Positions 1-9,528 are shown, numbered from the stretch's first letter. The stretch is DNA of 64,000 nt from Gammaproteobacteria bacterium (GCA_018401885.1 JAGYKB010000009.1:1-64000); one strand, 5' to 3'. Notes: generated from the sequence alone by a model not told the origin. Program-made: numbers and translations.

Positions 1-60
1 ATTTACCCGCGTATTTGATTTACCCTGTGGGTAAGTTACCTGTAGATAACCTGTGATTAA
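1..60. other. DnaA-box-like cluster upstream of rpmH (possible oriC edge)
   Basis: Two 9-mers differ by one base from the reverse-strand DnaA box TGTGGATAA: TGTGGGTAA at 26-34 and TGTAGATAA at 41-49. A weaker one, TGTGATTAA, lies at 52-60. In Pseudomonas-like genomes the dnaA-rpmH spacer is an origin of replication and carries such boxes. The window starts here, so dnaA itself is not visible and the cluster is probably cut by the window edge. Origin function is inferred from context. Confidence 0.45.
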
Positions 61-352
61 GCTATGACTCAATGCGGCTAATCTCCATAACTACACTCAA
101 ACATCAAAACTTACTGCAGAAGCTGTCCAAAACGCAGCGTTAATCCACCGATTAAAAGAAAGGAACTGAGAGAAGCATCTGACGTAGGTGCTTTGAATCA
201 AGGGTCTTTTCGCGTTACAAGGCATTGCATCTTTGCCGTAAACCCTCTACTATTCGCGTCCCTTTGTGAAAGGGTATTCGGTTCAGGCATAATCGCAAAA
301 CCTAACCAGTACTACTTTCGTTGCAAGGTCACTCATTATCTAGGTGTAAGTC
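61..352 (+). promoter_or_regulatory. rpmH upstream/leader region
   Basis: No gene is supported here. A reading frame from about 193 that overlaps rpmH has no family resemblance and is rejected. A perfect 6-bp hairpin (CCCTTT, 3-base loop, AAAGGG) sits at 260-274. A -10-like CATAAT lies at 288-293 without a clear -35. The region probably holds the rpmH promoter and 5' leader, but no single promoter can be fixed with confidence. Confidence 0.3.
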
Positions 353-487
353 ATGAAAAGAACATTTCAACCAAGCGTACTCAAGCGCGCACGTACTCAC
401 GGCTTTCGAGCTCGCATGGCTACAAAAGGCGGACGCGCTGTCATCAATCGTCGTCGCGCTAAAGGCCGTGCTAAGCTATCCGCGTAA
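353..487 (+). CDS. rpmH: 50S ribosomal protein L34
   Basis: This encodes a 44-residue, very basic protein beginning MKRTFQPS and ending [10 protein letters not shown], the exact usual length and pattern of bacterial L34, a late-assembling protein of the large ribosomal subunit. A longer frame overlaps it, but this short frame is the conserved one. It is first in the rpmH-rnpA-yidD-yidC-mnmE cluster found beside dnaA in many bacteria, which orients the window: dnaA is expected just to the left, on the opposite side of the DnaA-box cluster. Confidence 0.97.
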   Translation: MKRTFQPSVLKRARTHGFRARMATKGGRAVINRRRAKGRAKLSA

Positions 488-505
488 AGACGAAGAGTAG
501 AGGGT

Positions 506-549
506 AGAGTGCGGCGTTTTTTGGGCCCCATCCATATTAACCGCACTCT
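506..549 (+). promoter_or_regulatory. Inverted repeat between rpmH and rnpA
   Basis: The 9-base arms AGAGTGCGG (506-514) and CCGCACTCT (541-549) are perfect complements around a 26-base loop, with a short T-rich stretch after the second arm. It lies between rpmH and the GTG start of rnpA. It could be a weak terminator or attenuator lowering rnpA relative to rpmH, or an RNA processing site. That role is inferred. Confidence 0.4.
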
Positions 550-556
550 TTCTTAA

Positions 557-937
557 GTGTCAGAGAACGCATTTCCAAAGACCGCTCGGCTACTGAGCCC
601 GAAAGATTACAAACCGGTCTTCGATAACTCTCGCTACAAAGTCTCAAGCAAGCAATTCCTCCTCTTAGCGACGGCTTCACAGGCCAGGCGCCCAAGACTC
701 GGCCTCGTAATAGCTAAAAAACACGTCTCCAAGGCCGTTCAACGAAATAGGCTAAAACGAGTTCTGCGAGAATCCTTTAGGCTTCGACAGACAGAAATTC
801 CCCTGATAGATATAGTCGTGCTCGCGCGCAAGGATGCTGATAAACTAGCGACCATTGAACTGCGCACAATGATAGATCGACTGATAGACGACTTAATCCT
901 TCGCGAGATGAAAGATAAAAAGAGACTCAATAAATAA
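557..937 (+). CDS. rnpA: Ribonuclease P protein component
   Basis: RnpA is the small basic protein subunit that helps the RNase P ribozyme mature tRNA 5' ends. The 126-residue product has the family signature around residues 47-66: [20 protein letters not shown], followed by RESFR. Length is normal. The start is a GTG directly after the inverted repeat, with no clear Shine-Dalgarno, so expression may be low or depend on rpmH translation. Its TAA stop shares one base with the ATG of yidD (TAATG), suggesting translational coupling. Confidence 0.95.
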   Translation: MSENAFPKTARLLSPKDYKPVFDNSRYKVSSKQFLLLATASQARRPRLGLVIAKKHVSKAVQRNRLKRVLRESFRLRQTEIPLIDIVVLARKDADKLATIELRTMIDRLIDDLILREMKDKKRLNK

Positions 938-1230
938 TGCGTCTTATCGAAAGGATAGCGAACACACTACTAAGCCCTCTGCTCTTACTACTCATACGAG
1001 TTTATCAATTAACACTGAGCCCGTTCATAGGTCGGCAATGCCGCTTCGTACCAACCTGCTCACATTACACGGCCGAAGCTATCGCGCTGCATGGGGCAAT
1101 AAAAGGTTCCTATTTAGGGATAAAACGCTTGGGTAAATGCCACCCTTGGCACGAAGGGGGTTTCGACCCAATTCCGCCGACCAAAGGCACCAAAGACGGA
1201 ACCAAAACTTACCAAACAAAAAACAAGTAG
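937..1230 (+). CDS. yidD: Membrane protein insertion efficiency factor YidD
   Basis: YidD is a small inner-membrane-associated protein thought to help YidC insert membrane proteins. The 97-residue product shows the family's hydrophobic start, then [13 protein letters not shown] and the cysteine-containing [15 protein letters not shown], and a later [14 protein letters not shown]. It lies between rnpA and yidC as in most bacteria, overlapping the rnpA stop by one base and ending 6 bp before yidC. Confidence 0.95.
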   Translation: MRLIERIANTLLSPLLLLLIRVYQLTLSPFIGRQCRFVPTCSHYTAEAIALHGAIKGSYLGIKRLGKCHPWHEGGFDPIPPTKGTKDGTKTYQTKNK

Positions 1231-1236
1231 ACTCAA

Positions 1237-2937
1237 ATGAACTTTATACGTTTAGGCCTTTATACCGCACTCGCTTTAGTCACCTATTTGATGCTACTCA
1301 AGTGGCAAGAAGACTACCCACAAACAATAGAGCAAGCGAGCGCCATCGAACCGGTCACGCAGAGCCAGTTGCCACAAATCGCGCAGACCGACGTCCCAGC
1401 GGTAACTGCCTTAACTGCTGGCGAGCCTGCTGTTAGCGCCGACGTACCCAGCCTCCCAGCCGAACCACGCGCAGAGCAAACCGTAGCGGCACCAGAAACA
1501 CTTGTCACCGTGAAAACAGAAACCTTTGTTCTTAGCATAAACACGGTGGGCGGAGACATTGAATACCTCGCTTTGCCCAAATACCTCAAAGCACTCGAAC
1601 CTAACTCAGACCCCTTCGTAATACTAAGCAACTCTGCAGGCCAAACTTACACAGCACCAAGCGGATTAATTGGGCGCGATGGAATTGATAGTGACAGCCG
1701 GGCACGGTACCGCGTCGAAAAAACAGACTATGTTATGAGCGCCGATCAACAAACCCTAGACGTTGATCTAACATTCACAACAAGCGAAGGTATCGACATA
1801 ACCAAACGCTTCAGTTTCGCCAAAGACAGTTATGCTATTGATGTAACTTACCTAATAAACAACCAATCGGCTTCAGAATGGCGCGCAAACGCCTTTGGCC
1901 AAATCAAACGCAGCAATTTCGACGACCCAAGTAATGCAGGCGGCTTCGGGCGTACCTATTTAGGTTTTGTCTCGACTACGCTTGATGATCCCTATTATGA
2001 AATAGAGTTCGACGATATCGATGAAGACGGCGCAAATACAAACACAACAACCGGTGGCTGGATTGCCTTTAGCCAGCATTACTTTATAAGCGCTTGGATT
2101 CCAAACGACGTGTCGCAGAACAATTTCACAACGCGGAAGAATAACGCGGGTCTCTATTTTGGTGAATTTACCAGCGATGCGATCAATGTTCCTCAAGGTC
2201 AATCTGCAACTTACACAACGCGTTTTTACGCAGGGCCTAAGGATCAATATAAATTAGCAGAAATTTCAGAGCATCTAGATCTCACCATCGATTACAGCTT
2301 TCTGTGGTTTTTAGCCGCACCCATTTACTGGCTACTCACACAGATCAATCAGTTTATTGGCAACTACGGTTTCTCAATAATTTTGCTGACCGTCAGCGTT
2401 AAAGCCCTTTTCTACAAACTTTCAGAGACCCAGTATCGCTCGATGGCAGGTATGCGCCGCATCATGCCTAAGATGCAGAAACTGAAGGAAAGCTACGGCG
2501 ATGACAGAATGAAAATGCAGCAGGCTACGATGGAGCTGTACAAAAAAGAGAAGATCAATCCTTTTGGCGGCTGTCTGCCAATGCTCGTGCAAATGCCGGT
2601 TTTTATCGCGCTCTATTGGGTGCTCCTCGAAAGCGTCGAGTTAAGACATGCTCCCTTTATGCTCTGGCTAACAGACCTTAGCGTTAAAGATCCATATTTC
2701 ATCCTGCCATTGTTAATGGGTGGCACGATGTATTTGCAAACTTCACTAAGCCCTGCGCCGGCAGATCCCATGCAGGCCAAAGTGATGAAGCTTATGCCAA
2801 TTATGATGACCGGGATCTTCCTCTGGTTCCCCGCCGGACTTGTCCTCTATTGGTTCACCAATGCGGCTCTCGGTATTATTCAGCAATGGTATATCACCCG
2901 CAAAATTGAAGCGCAGTATGAAGCGAAAAAAGCATAG
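1237..2937 (+). CDS. yidC: Membrane protein insertase YidC
   Basis: YidC inserts proteins into the inner membrane alone or with SecYEG, including Fo subunits a and c, which are encoded downstream here. The 566 residues match Gram-negative YidC: an N-terminal anchor (residues about 4-20), a low-complexity linker, a large periplasmic beta domain (about 90-340), then the insertase core with MAGMRRIMPKMQKLKE and NPFGGCLPMLVQMPVFIALY, and five membrane segments in all. It is cotranscribed with rnpA and yidD, with a 6-bp gap. Confidence 0.97.
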   Translation: MNFIRLGLYTALALVTYLMLLKWQEDYPQTIEQASAIEPVTQSQLPQIAQTDVPAVTALTAGEPAVSADVPSLPAEPRAEQTVAAPETLVTVKTETFVLSINTVGGDIEYLALPKYLKALEPNSDPFVILSNSAGQTYTAPSGLIGRDGIDSDSRARYRVEKTDYVMSADQQTLDVDLTFTTSEGIDITKRFSFAKDSYAIDVTYLINNQSASEWRANAFGQIKRSNFDDPSNAGGFGRTYLGFVSTTLDDPYYEIEFDDIDEDGANTNTTTGGWIAFSQHYFISAWIPNDVSQNNFTTRKNNAGLYFGEFTSDAINVPQGQSATYTTRFYAGPKDQYKLAEISEHLDLTIDYSFLWFLAAPIYWLLTQINQFIGNYGFSIILLTVSVKALFYKLSETQYRSMAGMRRIMPKMQKLKESYGDDRMKMQQATMELYKKEKINPFGGCLPMLVQMPVFIALYWVLLESVELRHAPFMLWLTDLSVKDPYFILPLLMGGTMYLQTSLSPAPADPMQAKVMKLMPIMMTGIFLWFPAGLVLYWFTNAALGIIQQWYITRKIEAQYEAKKA

Positions 2938-2960
2938 CGATTTTTGCAATCGTCGCTTGA

Positions 2961-4418
2961 GTGAGGGATCAAGTGAACGCACTCACTACTGATACGATCG
3001 CAGCGCTTGCTACAGCACCGGGTAAAAGCGGAATCTGTGTTGTGCGGGTTTCCGGACCGGAGGCGGCGTCCATTGCGACGTCTATTCTAGCCTTCGCTCC
3101 AACCCCGCGGACAGCGCACCTCTCTAAGTTTAAAGATGCCAACAACGACACAATCGACGAAGGTATCGCGCTCTTTTTCAAAGGCCCAGCGTCGTTTACT
3201 GGTGAAGACGTTCTCGAGCTTCAGGGCCACGGTGGCCTTAGTGTACAGAAACTAATTCTCGATCGAGTTCTAAGCCTGGGCGCAAGACTCGCAAATCCCG
3301 GAGAATTTTCAGAGCGCGCATTTTTAAACAACAAAATCGACCTTGTTCAAGCCGAGGCGATTGCCGATCTGATTGATGCAAATTCAGCGCAAGCAGCACG
3401 ATCTGCGCTACGCACGCTTAGCGGAGAATTTTCAAATAAGGTTAATCATCTTGTTGCAGAACTGACAAAAATTCGAGTGAATATCGAAGCTGCAATCGAT
3501 TTCAGTGATGAAGATATCGACATAATAACCGAGTCCCGCGTAAAAGAGGGTCTGCGGGAAATAAGCGAGTCTCTAACTCTCGCGTTGTCACAAGCAAACA
3601 AGGGAATGTTGCTGAAAGAAGGGATGCAGGTAGTTATTGCAGGCGAGCCGAACGCAGGTAAATCTAGCCTTCTTAATGCACTATTAGGTAATGACTCAGC
3701 AATAGTCACCTCTATCGCGGGCACCACTCGCGATCTTCTCTCCGAGCAGCTACAAATAGATGGGATGCCTGTTCACATTACTGATACCGCTGGCCTCAGA
3801 CTAAGTGAGGATGTTGTCGAACAAGAAGGTATTCGACGAGCGGCAGATGCGGTGCGCAAAAGCGACAAAGTTATTTTAGTGATAGATAGCTCGGCACGCG
3901 CGTTGCAAGAAGAGTCGCTAAAGGAGAACGGCCTACAAGAATTATCACTGAGTCTTGTCCCGAATTTGCTTTTAGACGAACCAACACTTTTCGCGAAAAC
4001 TCTTGTTGTCTTTAACAAAGCAGACCTAACACCGGGCGTGGTCATAGGTAGAGACGCGATAAAAGTCCCCGCATCATTACAGACACACGCTGACATCCCG
4101 GATAAGCTTGAGACAATCACACTAAGCGCCAAACTTAACGACGGCATTGATGGGCTTCGCGATGCGTTAAAAGAGTCGATCGGTTTTAACTCAATGATAG
4201 AAGGAGCTTTTGTCGCCCGCGAGCGTCATCTCATTGCGCTTAGGACGGCTAGCACACTCATCGCATCTGCTGAACAGGGTTTAGTCGATGGTGTGCCTTT
4301 TGAACTGGCTGCTGAAGACTTGCGGCTTGCCCAAAACGAGCTGGGTAAAATTACCGGACAGATTACAAGTGATGATCTACTTGGCGAAATCTTCTCGAAT
4401 TTCTGCGTGGGTAAGTAG
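2961..4418 (+). CDS. mnmE: tRNA modification GTPase MnmE
   Basis: With MnmG, MnmE forms the 5-carboxymethylaminomethyl group on wobble uridine 34 of certain tRNAs. Visible parts are the N-terminal folate-binding domain, the G1 loop GEPNAGKSS, the TSIAGTTRD loop, DTAGL (G3), NKAD (G4), and the C-terminal FCVGK that carries the catalytic cysteine. At 485 residues it is longer than the E. coli protein (454); the extra residues fall between G3 and G4 and between G4 and G5. The start is GTG; a second in-frame GTG four codons later is equally possible. Confidence 0.95.
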   Translation: MRDQVNALTTDTIAALATAPGKSGICVVRVSGPEAASIATSILAFAPTPRTAHLSKFKDANNDTIDEGIALFFKGPASFTGEDVLELQGHGGLSVQKLILDRVLSLGARLANPGEFSERAFLNNKIDLVQAEAIADLIDANSAQAARSALRTLSGEFSNKVNHLVAELTKIRVNIEAAIDFSDEDIDIITESRVKEGLREISESLTLALSQANKGMLLKEGMQVVIAGEPNAGKSSLLNALLGNDSAIVTSIAGTTRDLLSEQLQIDGMPVHITDTAGLRLSEDVVEQEGIRRAADAVRKSDKVILVIDSSARALQEESLKENGLQELSLSLVPNLLLDEPTLFAKTLVVFNKADLTPGVVIGRDAIKVPASLQTHADIPDKLETITLSAKLNDGIDGLRDALKESIGFNSMIEGAFVARERHLIALRTASTLIASAEQGLVDGVPFELAAEDLRLAQNELGKITGQITSDDLLGEIFSNFCVGK

Positions 4419-4926
4419 CAACAGTCAGTGCCGAAAGTTATCAACACTCTGCGCACAACTAACTCTAAGACTATCTACAGGTTAACCATCAAACTCAAAC
4501 GGTGGATAAAACAAGCGCGAAGACAGATTAGCTATTGATAACCGTCGCCAAAACGATAAAAACCTGTGTACAACAAAGGATAAGTTTACTCGCTCTCTGC
4601 GACCTTGCGTTTTATCCCCATTGATCCATAGCTTTAAAACGCGTTAAACACATCCTAACCACACACTTAAGATTTTTATAAAACGCTGTTTTTAATACTA
4701 TAATTCGACTTAGCCACAGAAAACCTGTTTACTATATTCATCAGTATTAACACTCTATTTACTCTTAACGCGAACAGTGGCAAATACCAAAGGGGAATTA
4801 AGAAAGATAAGTCAGTAATAAAGTGCTTGTTTTTTAATCAAAGACCCAATAAAGCAATTCACTACGACGCTGAATTCTATATACTTCTCCACCCTAAAAC
4901 CGCGAACAGTCATTTTAGAGGCACCC
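4419..4926. other. AT-rich mnmE-mnmG spacer with DnaA-box-like sites (candidate oriC)
   Basis: This 508-bp gap has no supported gene. Four 9-mers differ by one base from TTATCCACA or its complement: TTATCAACA (4438-4446), GGTGGATAA (4501-4509), TTATCCCCA (4612-4620) and TTAGCCACA (4710-4718). Weaker ones are at 4471-4479 and 4565-4573. An AT-rich tract at about 4660-4800 could serve as the unwinding element. In E. coli the origin lies just upstream of mnmG (gidA), as here. The mnmG promoter must also lie in this gap; GAGG at about 4918-4921 is its ribosome-binding site. Confidence 0.55.
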
Positions 4927-6927
4927 ATGACGACTCCGCCCCTGACAACAATGGAATACCCTACGCCGTTCGATGTGATCGTCATCGGCGGTGGCCATGC
5001 CGGTACGGAAGCAGCGCTCGCCGCTGCCCGTCAGGGTGTGGCCACGATGCTAATTACTCACAGCATCGACACATTGGGTCAGATGTCGTGTAACCCAGCC
5101 ATCGGCGGTATCGGCAAGAGTCATCTCGTTAAAGAAATTGATGCCCTCGGCGGGGCTATGGCAATAGCAACAGACAGGGCGGGTATCCAGTTCCGTGTTT
5201 TAAACGCGAGCAAGGGCCCTGCAGTACGAGCAACACGCGCGCAGGCCGATCGTACGCTTTACAAAGCTGCTATTCGCGAGATCTTAGAATCTCAGTCCAA
5301 CCTAAGCCTCTTCCAGCAGGCAGTCGACGATCTCCTAATTGAAGATGGCGAAGTGAGGGGTGTCATAACACAAATGGGCGTGTTGATCCGCGCTAATCGG
5401 GTTGTATTGACTGCTGGTACCTTTCTGGGGGGCAAGATTCATATTGGGCTAGAAAGTAGTTCAGGTGGTCGTGCGGGAGACCAGCCCTCGATAGCGCTAG
5501 CGAACCGGCTCCGCAGCTTGCCGTTTAGGGTAAACAGGCTAAAAACAGGTACGCCCCCGCGAATTGATTCCCGCTCAGTTGATTTTAGTGTTATGCAACA
5601 GCAGGCTGGCGACGAACCATTGCCCGTGATGTCCTATCTTGGCAACGCAGCCGATCACCCTAAACAGGTAAATTGCTACATCACATCGACCAACGAAGCA
5701 TGTCACGACATAATTCGTGGTGGACTCGACCGTTCACCTATGTATACCGGAGTGATTGAAGGTACAGGCCCGCGCTATTGCCCGTCTATTGAAGACAAGG
5801 TAATGCGTTTCGCTGATAAAAATTCACACCAGATTTTTGTCGAGCCCGAAGGGCTAACAACAAATGAGCTATACCCTAACGGAATATCAACGAGCCTACC
5901 TTTCGATGTTCAAGTTGAGATGGTTCGAAAAATTAAAGGCTTCGAGAATGCGTTAATAACGCGGCCTGGGTATGCAATCGAATACGATTTTTTCGATCCT
6001 CGAGATCTTAAGTATTCTCTCGAAACAAAGTTCGTTAAAGGGTTGTATTTTGCTGGTCAGATTAATGGAACGACAGGTTACGAAGAAGCCGCTGCGCAGG
6101 GGCTCTTAGCAGGACTTAACGCAGGGCTCGCCGCGCGTGGAAAGGACTCATGGTGTCCTCGCCGTGACCAAGCTTATCTTGGTGTCCTGGTAGATGATCT
6201 TATCTCACTAGGTACCAACGAACCCTATCGCATGTTCACGAGCCGCGCCGAATACAGACTCACGCTACGCGAAGACAATGCCGACCAACGACTCACTCCT
6301 ATTGGCCGAGAACTGGGTGTGGTTGATGATCTACGCTGGGCTTTCTACTGTGATAAGCAAGCGCATATTCAGCATAGGCTTACATGGCTTAAAAAGACAT
6401 GGCTGCAGCCAAACACACTAGAAGCGGCTAATGTCGACGCGTTTCTAGAAAAACCACTCACGCGTGAATACAGCTTAGCCGATCTTCTCGCGCGCCCGCG
6501 TGTGACCTACGAAGGTCTGACAGGTGCGCTTAAAGAGAGTGATAAATCTCTCGCGGCTTATTGTAGTCATACACCTATCGAAGGGTTAACGGGATCTCTC
6601 ACATCAAGGCTTGAAGACGAACTCCTTAAACAAGTCGATGAACAGGTGAGTATTCACATCAAATACCAAGGCTATATCGACAGACAGCAAGACGAGATAG
6701 AAAAGCTTAAACGACATGAAGAGTCGGTGTTGCCAGACGATCTTGATTATTCTTCTATGCAAGGTCTTTCTAACGAGCTCAAGCAGAAGCTCATCGCTGC
6801 AAGACCAGAAAATATAGGCCGTGCCTCAAGGCTTCCAGGTATGACACCGGCCGCTATCTCGCTGATTCTTGTGTATCTAAAGAAGTATAAATCGTCTAAT
6901 AATGAGGCAGTCCGCCGCGCTAGCTGA
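4927..6927 (+). CDS. mnmG: tRNA uridine-5-carboxymethylaminomethyl synthesis enzyme MnmG (GidA)
   Basis: MnmG is the FAD-dependent partner of MnmE in U34 tRNA modification. The 666-residue protein has the FAD-binding [17 protein letters not shown] near residue 22, [18 protein letters not shown], the GTPPRI motif, [14 protein letters not shown] and TSRAEYRL, all diagnostic. It is somewhat longer than E. coli MnmG (629), partly from extra N-terminal residues; an internal ATG nine codons in (4951) is an alternative start. rsmG follows 17 bp downstream. Confidence 0.97.
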   Translation: MTTPPLTTMEYPTPFDVIVIGGGHAGTEAALAAARQGVATMLITHSIDTLGQMSCNPAIGGIGKSHLVKEIDALGGAMAIATDRAGIQFRVLNASKGPAVRATRAQADRTLYKAAIREILESQSNLSLFQQAVDDLLIEDGEVRGVITQMGVLIRANRVVLTAGTFLGGKIHIGLESSSGGRAGDQPSIALANRLRSLPFRVNRLKTGTPPRIDSRSVDFSVMQQQAGDEPLPVMSYLGNAADHPKQVNCYITSTNEACHDIIRGGLDRSPMYTGVIEGTGPRYCPSIEDKVMRFADKNSHQIFVEPEGLTTNELYPNGISTSLPFDVQVEMVRKIKGFENALITRPGYAIEYDFFDPRDLKYSLETKFVKGLYFAGQINGTTGYEEAAAQGLLAGLNAGLAARGKDSWCPRRDQAYLGVLVDDLISLGTNEPYRMFTSRAEYRLTLREDNADQRLTPIGRELGVVDDLRWAFYCDKQAHIQHRLTWLKKTWLQPNTLEAANVDAFLEKPLTREYSLADLLARPRVTYEGLTGALKESDKSLAAYCSHTPIEGLTGSLTSRLEDELLKQVDEQVSIHIKYQGYIDRQQDEIEKLKRHEESVLPDDLDYSSMQGLSNELKQKLIAARPENIGRASRLPGMTPAAISLILVYLKKYKSSNNEAVRRAS

Positions 6928-6944
6928 GCGTTCGCGGCAGAGAG

Positions 6945-7613
6945 ATGACAGATCGATTAGAGGTGATGCTAGAGCAAGGAATACGTGAGCTTGAACTCAC
7001 TATTCCAGCGAATGCACAGTCTAAGCTTTTACACTATTTACATCTTATCGTTAAATGGAATAAACGATTTAATCTCTCTGGTATTACATCTATTCAGGAA
7101 ATGGTGCCACTACATTTACTTGATAGTTTAGCAGTCTCTCCTTTTATCGAAGGTAATCAAATCTTAGATATAGGCTCGGGTGCAGGGTTGCCAGGAATTC
7201 CGTTAGCTGTCGTCAACCCCGATAAAAACTTTGTCCTTCTTGACAGCAATGGCAAAAAAACAAGATTCCTTTTTCAAGTTAAAGTTGCGCTCGAACTTGA
7301 GAACGTTGAGGTGGTAAATGCGCGTGTTGACGAGTATTTTGAGAGATGCCAGAAGGACTTTTCGCTTATCACCTGCCGTGCATTCTCAAGCTTAACTTCT
7401 ATAGTTAAGATGAGCGAAAAACCTCTAAGCGTCGGAACGCAGTTGCTTGCGATGAAAGGAGTCTATCCTCATGAAGAAATCGCCGAGCTTGAGCAGTTTA
7501 ATGAAGCAAACAAGGCAACTACTGACGTTTATTCAGTAAAGCGTATTACCGAGTTGCTCGTTCCCGGTATCGAGTCAAAACGTCATTTGGTTTTAATTGG
7601 TAGTGAAAGGTGA
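6945..7613 (+). CDS. rsmG: 16S rRNA (guanine-527-N7)-methyltransferase RsmG
   Basis: RsmG (GidB) methylates G527 of 16S rRNA using S-adenosylmethionine; loss gives low-level streptomycin resistance in several bacteria. The 222-residue product has the family core: YLHLIVKWNKRFNLSGI near the N-terminus, the SAM-binding ILDIGSGAGLPGIPLA around residues 68-83, and the RAFSSL region. It follows mnmG by 17 bp and precedes parA by 45 bp, the usual order. Confidence 0.96.
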   Translation: MTDRLEVMLEQGIRELELTIPANAQSKLLHYLHLIVKWNKRFNLSGITSIQEMVPLHLLDSLAVSPFIEGNQILDIGSGAGLPGIPLAVVNPDKNFVLLDSNGKKTRFLFQVKVALELENVEVVNARVDEYFERCQKDFSLITCRAFSSLTSIVKMSEKPLSVGTQLLAMKGVYPHEEIAELEQFNEANKATTDVYSVKRITELLVPGIESKRHLVLIGSER

Positions 7614-7658
7614 TCTAAAAAGAGTAACCAGCTTAGTAAAAGCCTAGGAGTAATAAGA

Positions 7659-8459
7659 GTGGCGAAGATTTTCGCGATAGCGAACCAAAAAGGAGGGGTA
7701 GGTAAAACAACCACCTCTGTAAACCTTGCTGCTTCGTTATCTGCTACCCGAAACAAAGTCTTACTTGTCGATCTCGATCCACAGGGTAATGCAACTATGG
7801 GCAGCGGTATCGATAAGTCTTCTCTGGAGCTATCACTCTACGACGCTATTGTTGGTGAGGTAGGTGTTGGCCAAGTGCTCACTCGCGCAGAGGAAGCGGG
7901 CTATGATCTCCTTCCCTCTAATGGCGATCTCGTCGCCGCCGAAGCCCAGCTTTTCGGCATGGAAGATCGAGAGTACAAACTCAAAGAGATTCTCGACTCT
8001 ATTAGTCACTCCTACGACTATATGATCATCGACTGCCCTCCTTCACTCAACATGTTAACTATTAATGCGCTGGTTGCAGCAGAGGGAGTCATTATTCCCA
8101 TGCAGTGTGAATACTATGCGCTTGAAGGGTTGGCAGCATTAATAGACACAGTTGATAAAATCCGCGAGCACCTTAACCCTTCACTACATATCGAGGGGAT
8201 TATTCGCACAATGTACGATCCCAGAAATAGACTAACAATTGAGGTAAACCGCCAACTCTTTAAACACTTCGGTGATGCGGTTTATCGCACTGTGGTTCCT
8301 AGAAACGTAAGACTTGCCGAAGCGCCTAGTTTTGGCCTACCAGTATTAAAATATGATAAGAGCTCCAGAGGAGCCGTGTCTTACCTAGCGCTCGCAGGTG
8401 AAATACTTCGCCGTAGCGATCAAGCGAGCGCAGCAATCGACAGTGTTAGCGCATCCTAG
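7659..8459 (+). CDS. parA: Chromosome partitioning ATPase ParA (Soj)
   Basis: ParA is the deviant-Walker ATPase that moves ParB-bound origins. The 266-residue protein starts at GTG with AKIFAIANQKGGVGKTTTSV, the deviant Walker A with its signature lysine, then LLVDLDPQGNAT and IIDCPPSLNMLT (Walker B region). Length is typical of chromosomal Soj proteins rather than plasmid ParA proteins with an N-terminal HTH. It precedes parB by 45 bp, forming the parAB pair next to the putative origin. Confidence 0.96.
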   Translation: MAKIFAIANQKGGVGKTTTSVNLAASLSATRNKVLLVDLDPQGNATMGSGIDKSSLELSLYDAIVGEVGVGQVLTRAEEAGYDLLPSNGDLVAAEAQLFGMEDREYKLKEILDSISHSYDYMIIDCPPSLNMLTINALVAAEGVIIPMQCEYYALEGLAALIDTVDKIREHLNPSLHIEGIIRTMYDPRNRLTIEVNRQLFKHFGDAVYRTVVPRNVRLAEAPSFGLPVLKYDKSSRGAVSYLALAGEILRRSDQASAAIDSVSAS

Positions 8460-8504
8460 CGAAACAGGGTTCAGAGAAATTAAAGAAAAGTAGAAGAGAC
8501 GAGA

Positions 8505-9428
8505 ATGGCTGAAGGTAAAAGAATGGGTAAGGGGTTAGATTTTCTCCTTTCCGCAGGAAAAAAAACGAAACCAGTTTCAGGTGCTACTGAAGCAAACGAT
8601 GCTGGAGAAGTTGGAAAGTCCAGTTCCGCTCCCCAGCCCGATAAAGCGCCACGTGATGGCGAACTGCGACATATCCCAATTGATCTTATTCAGCGGGGGA
8701 AATACCAACCGCGCATGGATATGCACGAAGAGGCCCTCGCTGAACTTGCTGCGTCTATTAAACAGCAAGGTGTAATGCAACCGATTGTCATTCGACCGAT
8801 ATCAGCTGATCGTTATGAAATCATTGCTGGAGAGCGCCGCTGGCGAGCGACGCAACTCGCTGGTCTAGATACAATTCCTGCCATCATCAAACCTGTTTCT
8901 GACGATGCAGCGATTGCTATGTCGCTTATCGAAAACATCCAGCGCGAGAATCTAAACCCAATAGAGGAGGCTGTTGCGCTGAAACGGCTTCAGGATGAAT
9001 TCGAACTAACACAGCAGCAGGTTGCCGATGCGGTTGGTAAATCCCGAGCCACTGTCACAAACCTCATGCGGCTCATCAACCTCAGCCTAGATGCAAGGGT
9101 GATGCTAGAAAGAGGTGATATCGAGATGGGTCACGCTCGCGCATTGCTCGCGCTTCCCCAAGAGCATCAAACCCAAGCTGCACGGAGCGTGGTCGGTGGC
9201 GGTCTTTCGGTGCGACAGACCGAGGCTCTGGTGAGGCGCCTACTCTCAGGTCCTGGCAAAAAATCAGCAATCCCAATCAATCCCGATATTCGTCTACTCG
9301 AGCAAACGCTCGCGGAGAAATTAGGCGCTAAGGTAATGGTTCAGCACACCGCCAAAGGATCGGGAAAATTAGTATTAAAATACAACAGTTTAGACGAGCT
9401 AGACGGAATTATTGCGCATATTAAATGA
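8505..9428 (+). CDS. parB: Chromosome partitioning protein ParB (Spo0J)
   Basis: ParB is the CTP-dependent DNA clamp that loads at parS and spreads. In the 307-residue product one sees the N-terminal GKGLDFLLS, the ParB/sulfiredoxin domain with PIVIRPI and the GERRWRA motif (about residues 107-113), ENIQRENLNPIEEA, an HTH (LTQQQVADAVGKSRATVTNLMR), and a C-terminal dimerisation domain. I found no perfect parS palindrome in the window. The stop codon lies inside the inverted repeat at 9423-9444. Confidence 0.95.
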   Translation: MAEGKRMGKGLDFLLSAGKKTKPVSGATEANDAGEVGKSSSAPQPDKAPRDGELRHIPIDLIQRGKYQPRMDMHEEALAELAASIKQQGVMQPIVIRPISADRYEIIAGERRWRATQLAGLDTIPAIIKPVSDDAAIAMSLIENIQRENLNPIEEAVALKRLQDEFELTQQQVADAVGKSRATVTNLMRLINLSLDARVMLERGDIEMGHARALLALPQEHQTQAARSVVGGGLSVRQTEALVRRLLSGPGKKSAIPINPDIRLLEQTLAEKLGAKVMVQHTAKGSGKLVLKYNSLDELDGIIAHIK

Positions 9429-9446
9429 CAAGTATTTGTCATTTTT
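9423..9446 (+). terminator. Rho-independent-like terminator after parB
   Basis: Perfect 9-bp arms AAATGACAA (9423-9431) and TTGTCATTT (9436-9444) surround a 4-base loop and run into five Ts. The parB stop codon (9426-9428) is in the left arm. The stem is AT-rich, so termination may be partial. It separates parAB from the atp operon. Confidence 0.6.
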
Positions 9447-9499
9447 AAAACTATAACCGCTATATAACTTCTAAGAGATGATGTGGTTCTCTAGATTAG

Positions 9500-9528
9500 T
9501 TGCTTGACGCCACTAATCTACCTATAAT
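9500..9528 (+). promoter_or_regulatory. Candidate sigma70 promoter of the atp operon
   Basis: A perfect -10 hexamer TATAAT lies at 9523-9528. A 17-bp spacer separates it from TTGCTT at 9500-9505, a poor -35 (3 of 6). TTGACG at 9504-9509 looks better but the spacing would be only 13 bp. This is the best promoter in the 251-bp gap between parB and atpI and would give a leader of about 145 nt. Confidence 0.5.

Noticed and set aside
193-462. 89-codon plus-strand frame overlapping rpmH
   Set aside because: It overlaps the conserved L34 gene out of frame, is rich in Arg/Ser/Cys like a shadow frame, and matches no family.
9504-9528. TTGACG plus TATAAT as the atp promoter
   Set aside because: The -35-like TTGACG is only 13 bp from the -10, too close for sigma70; the weaker TTGCTT with a 17-bp spacer is preferred.
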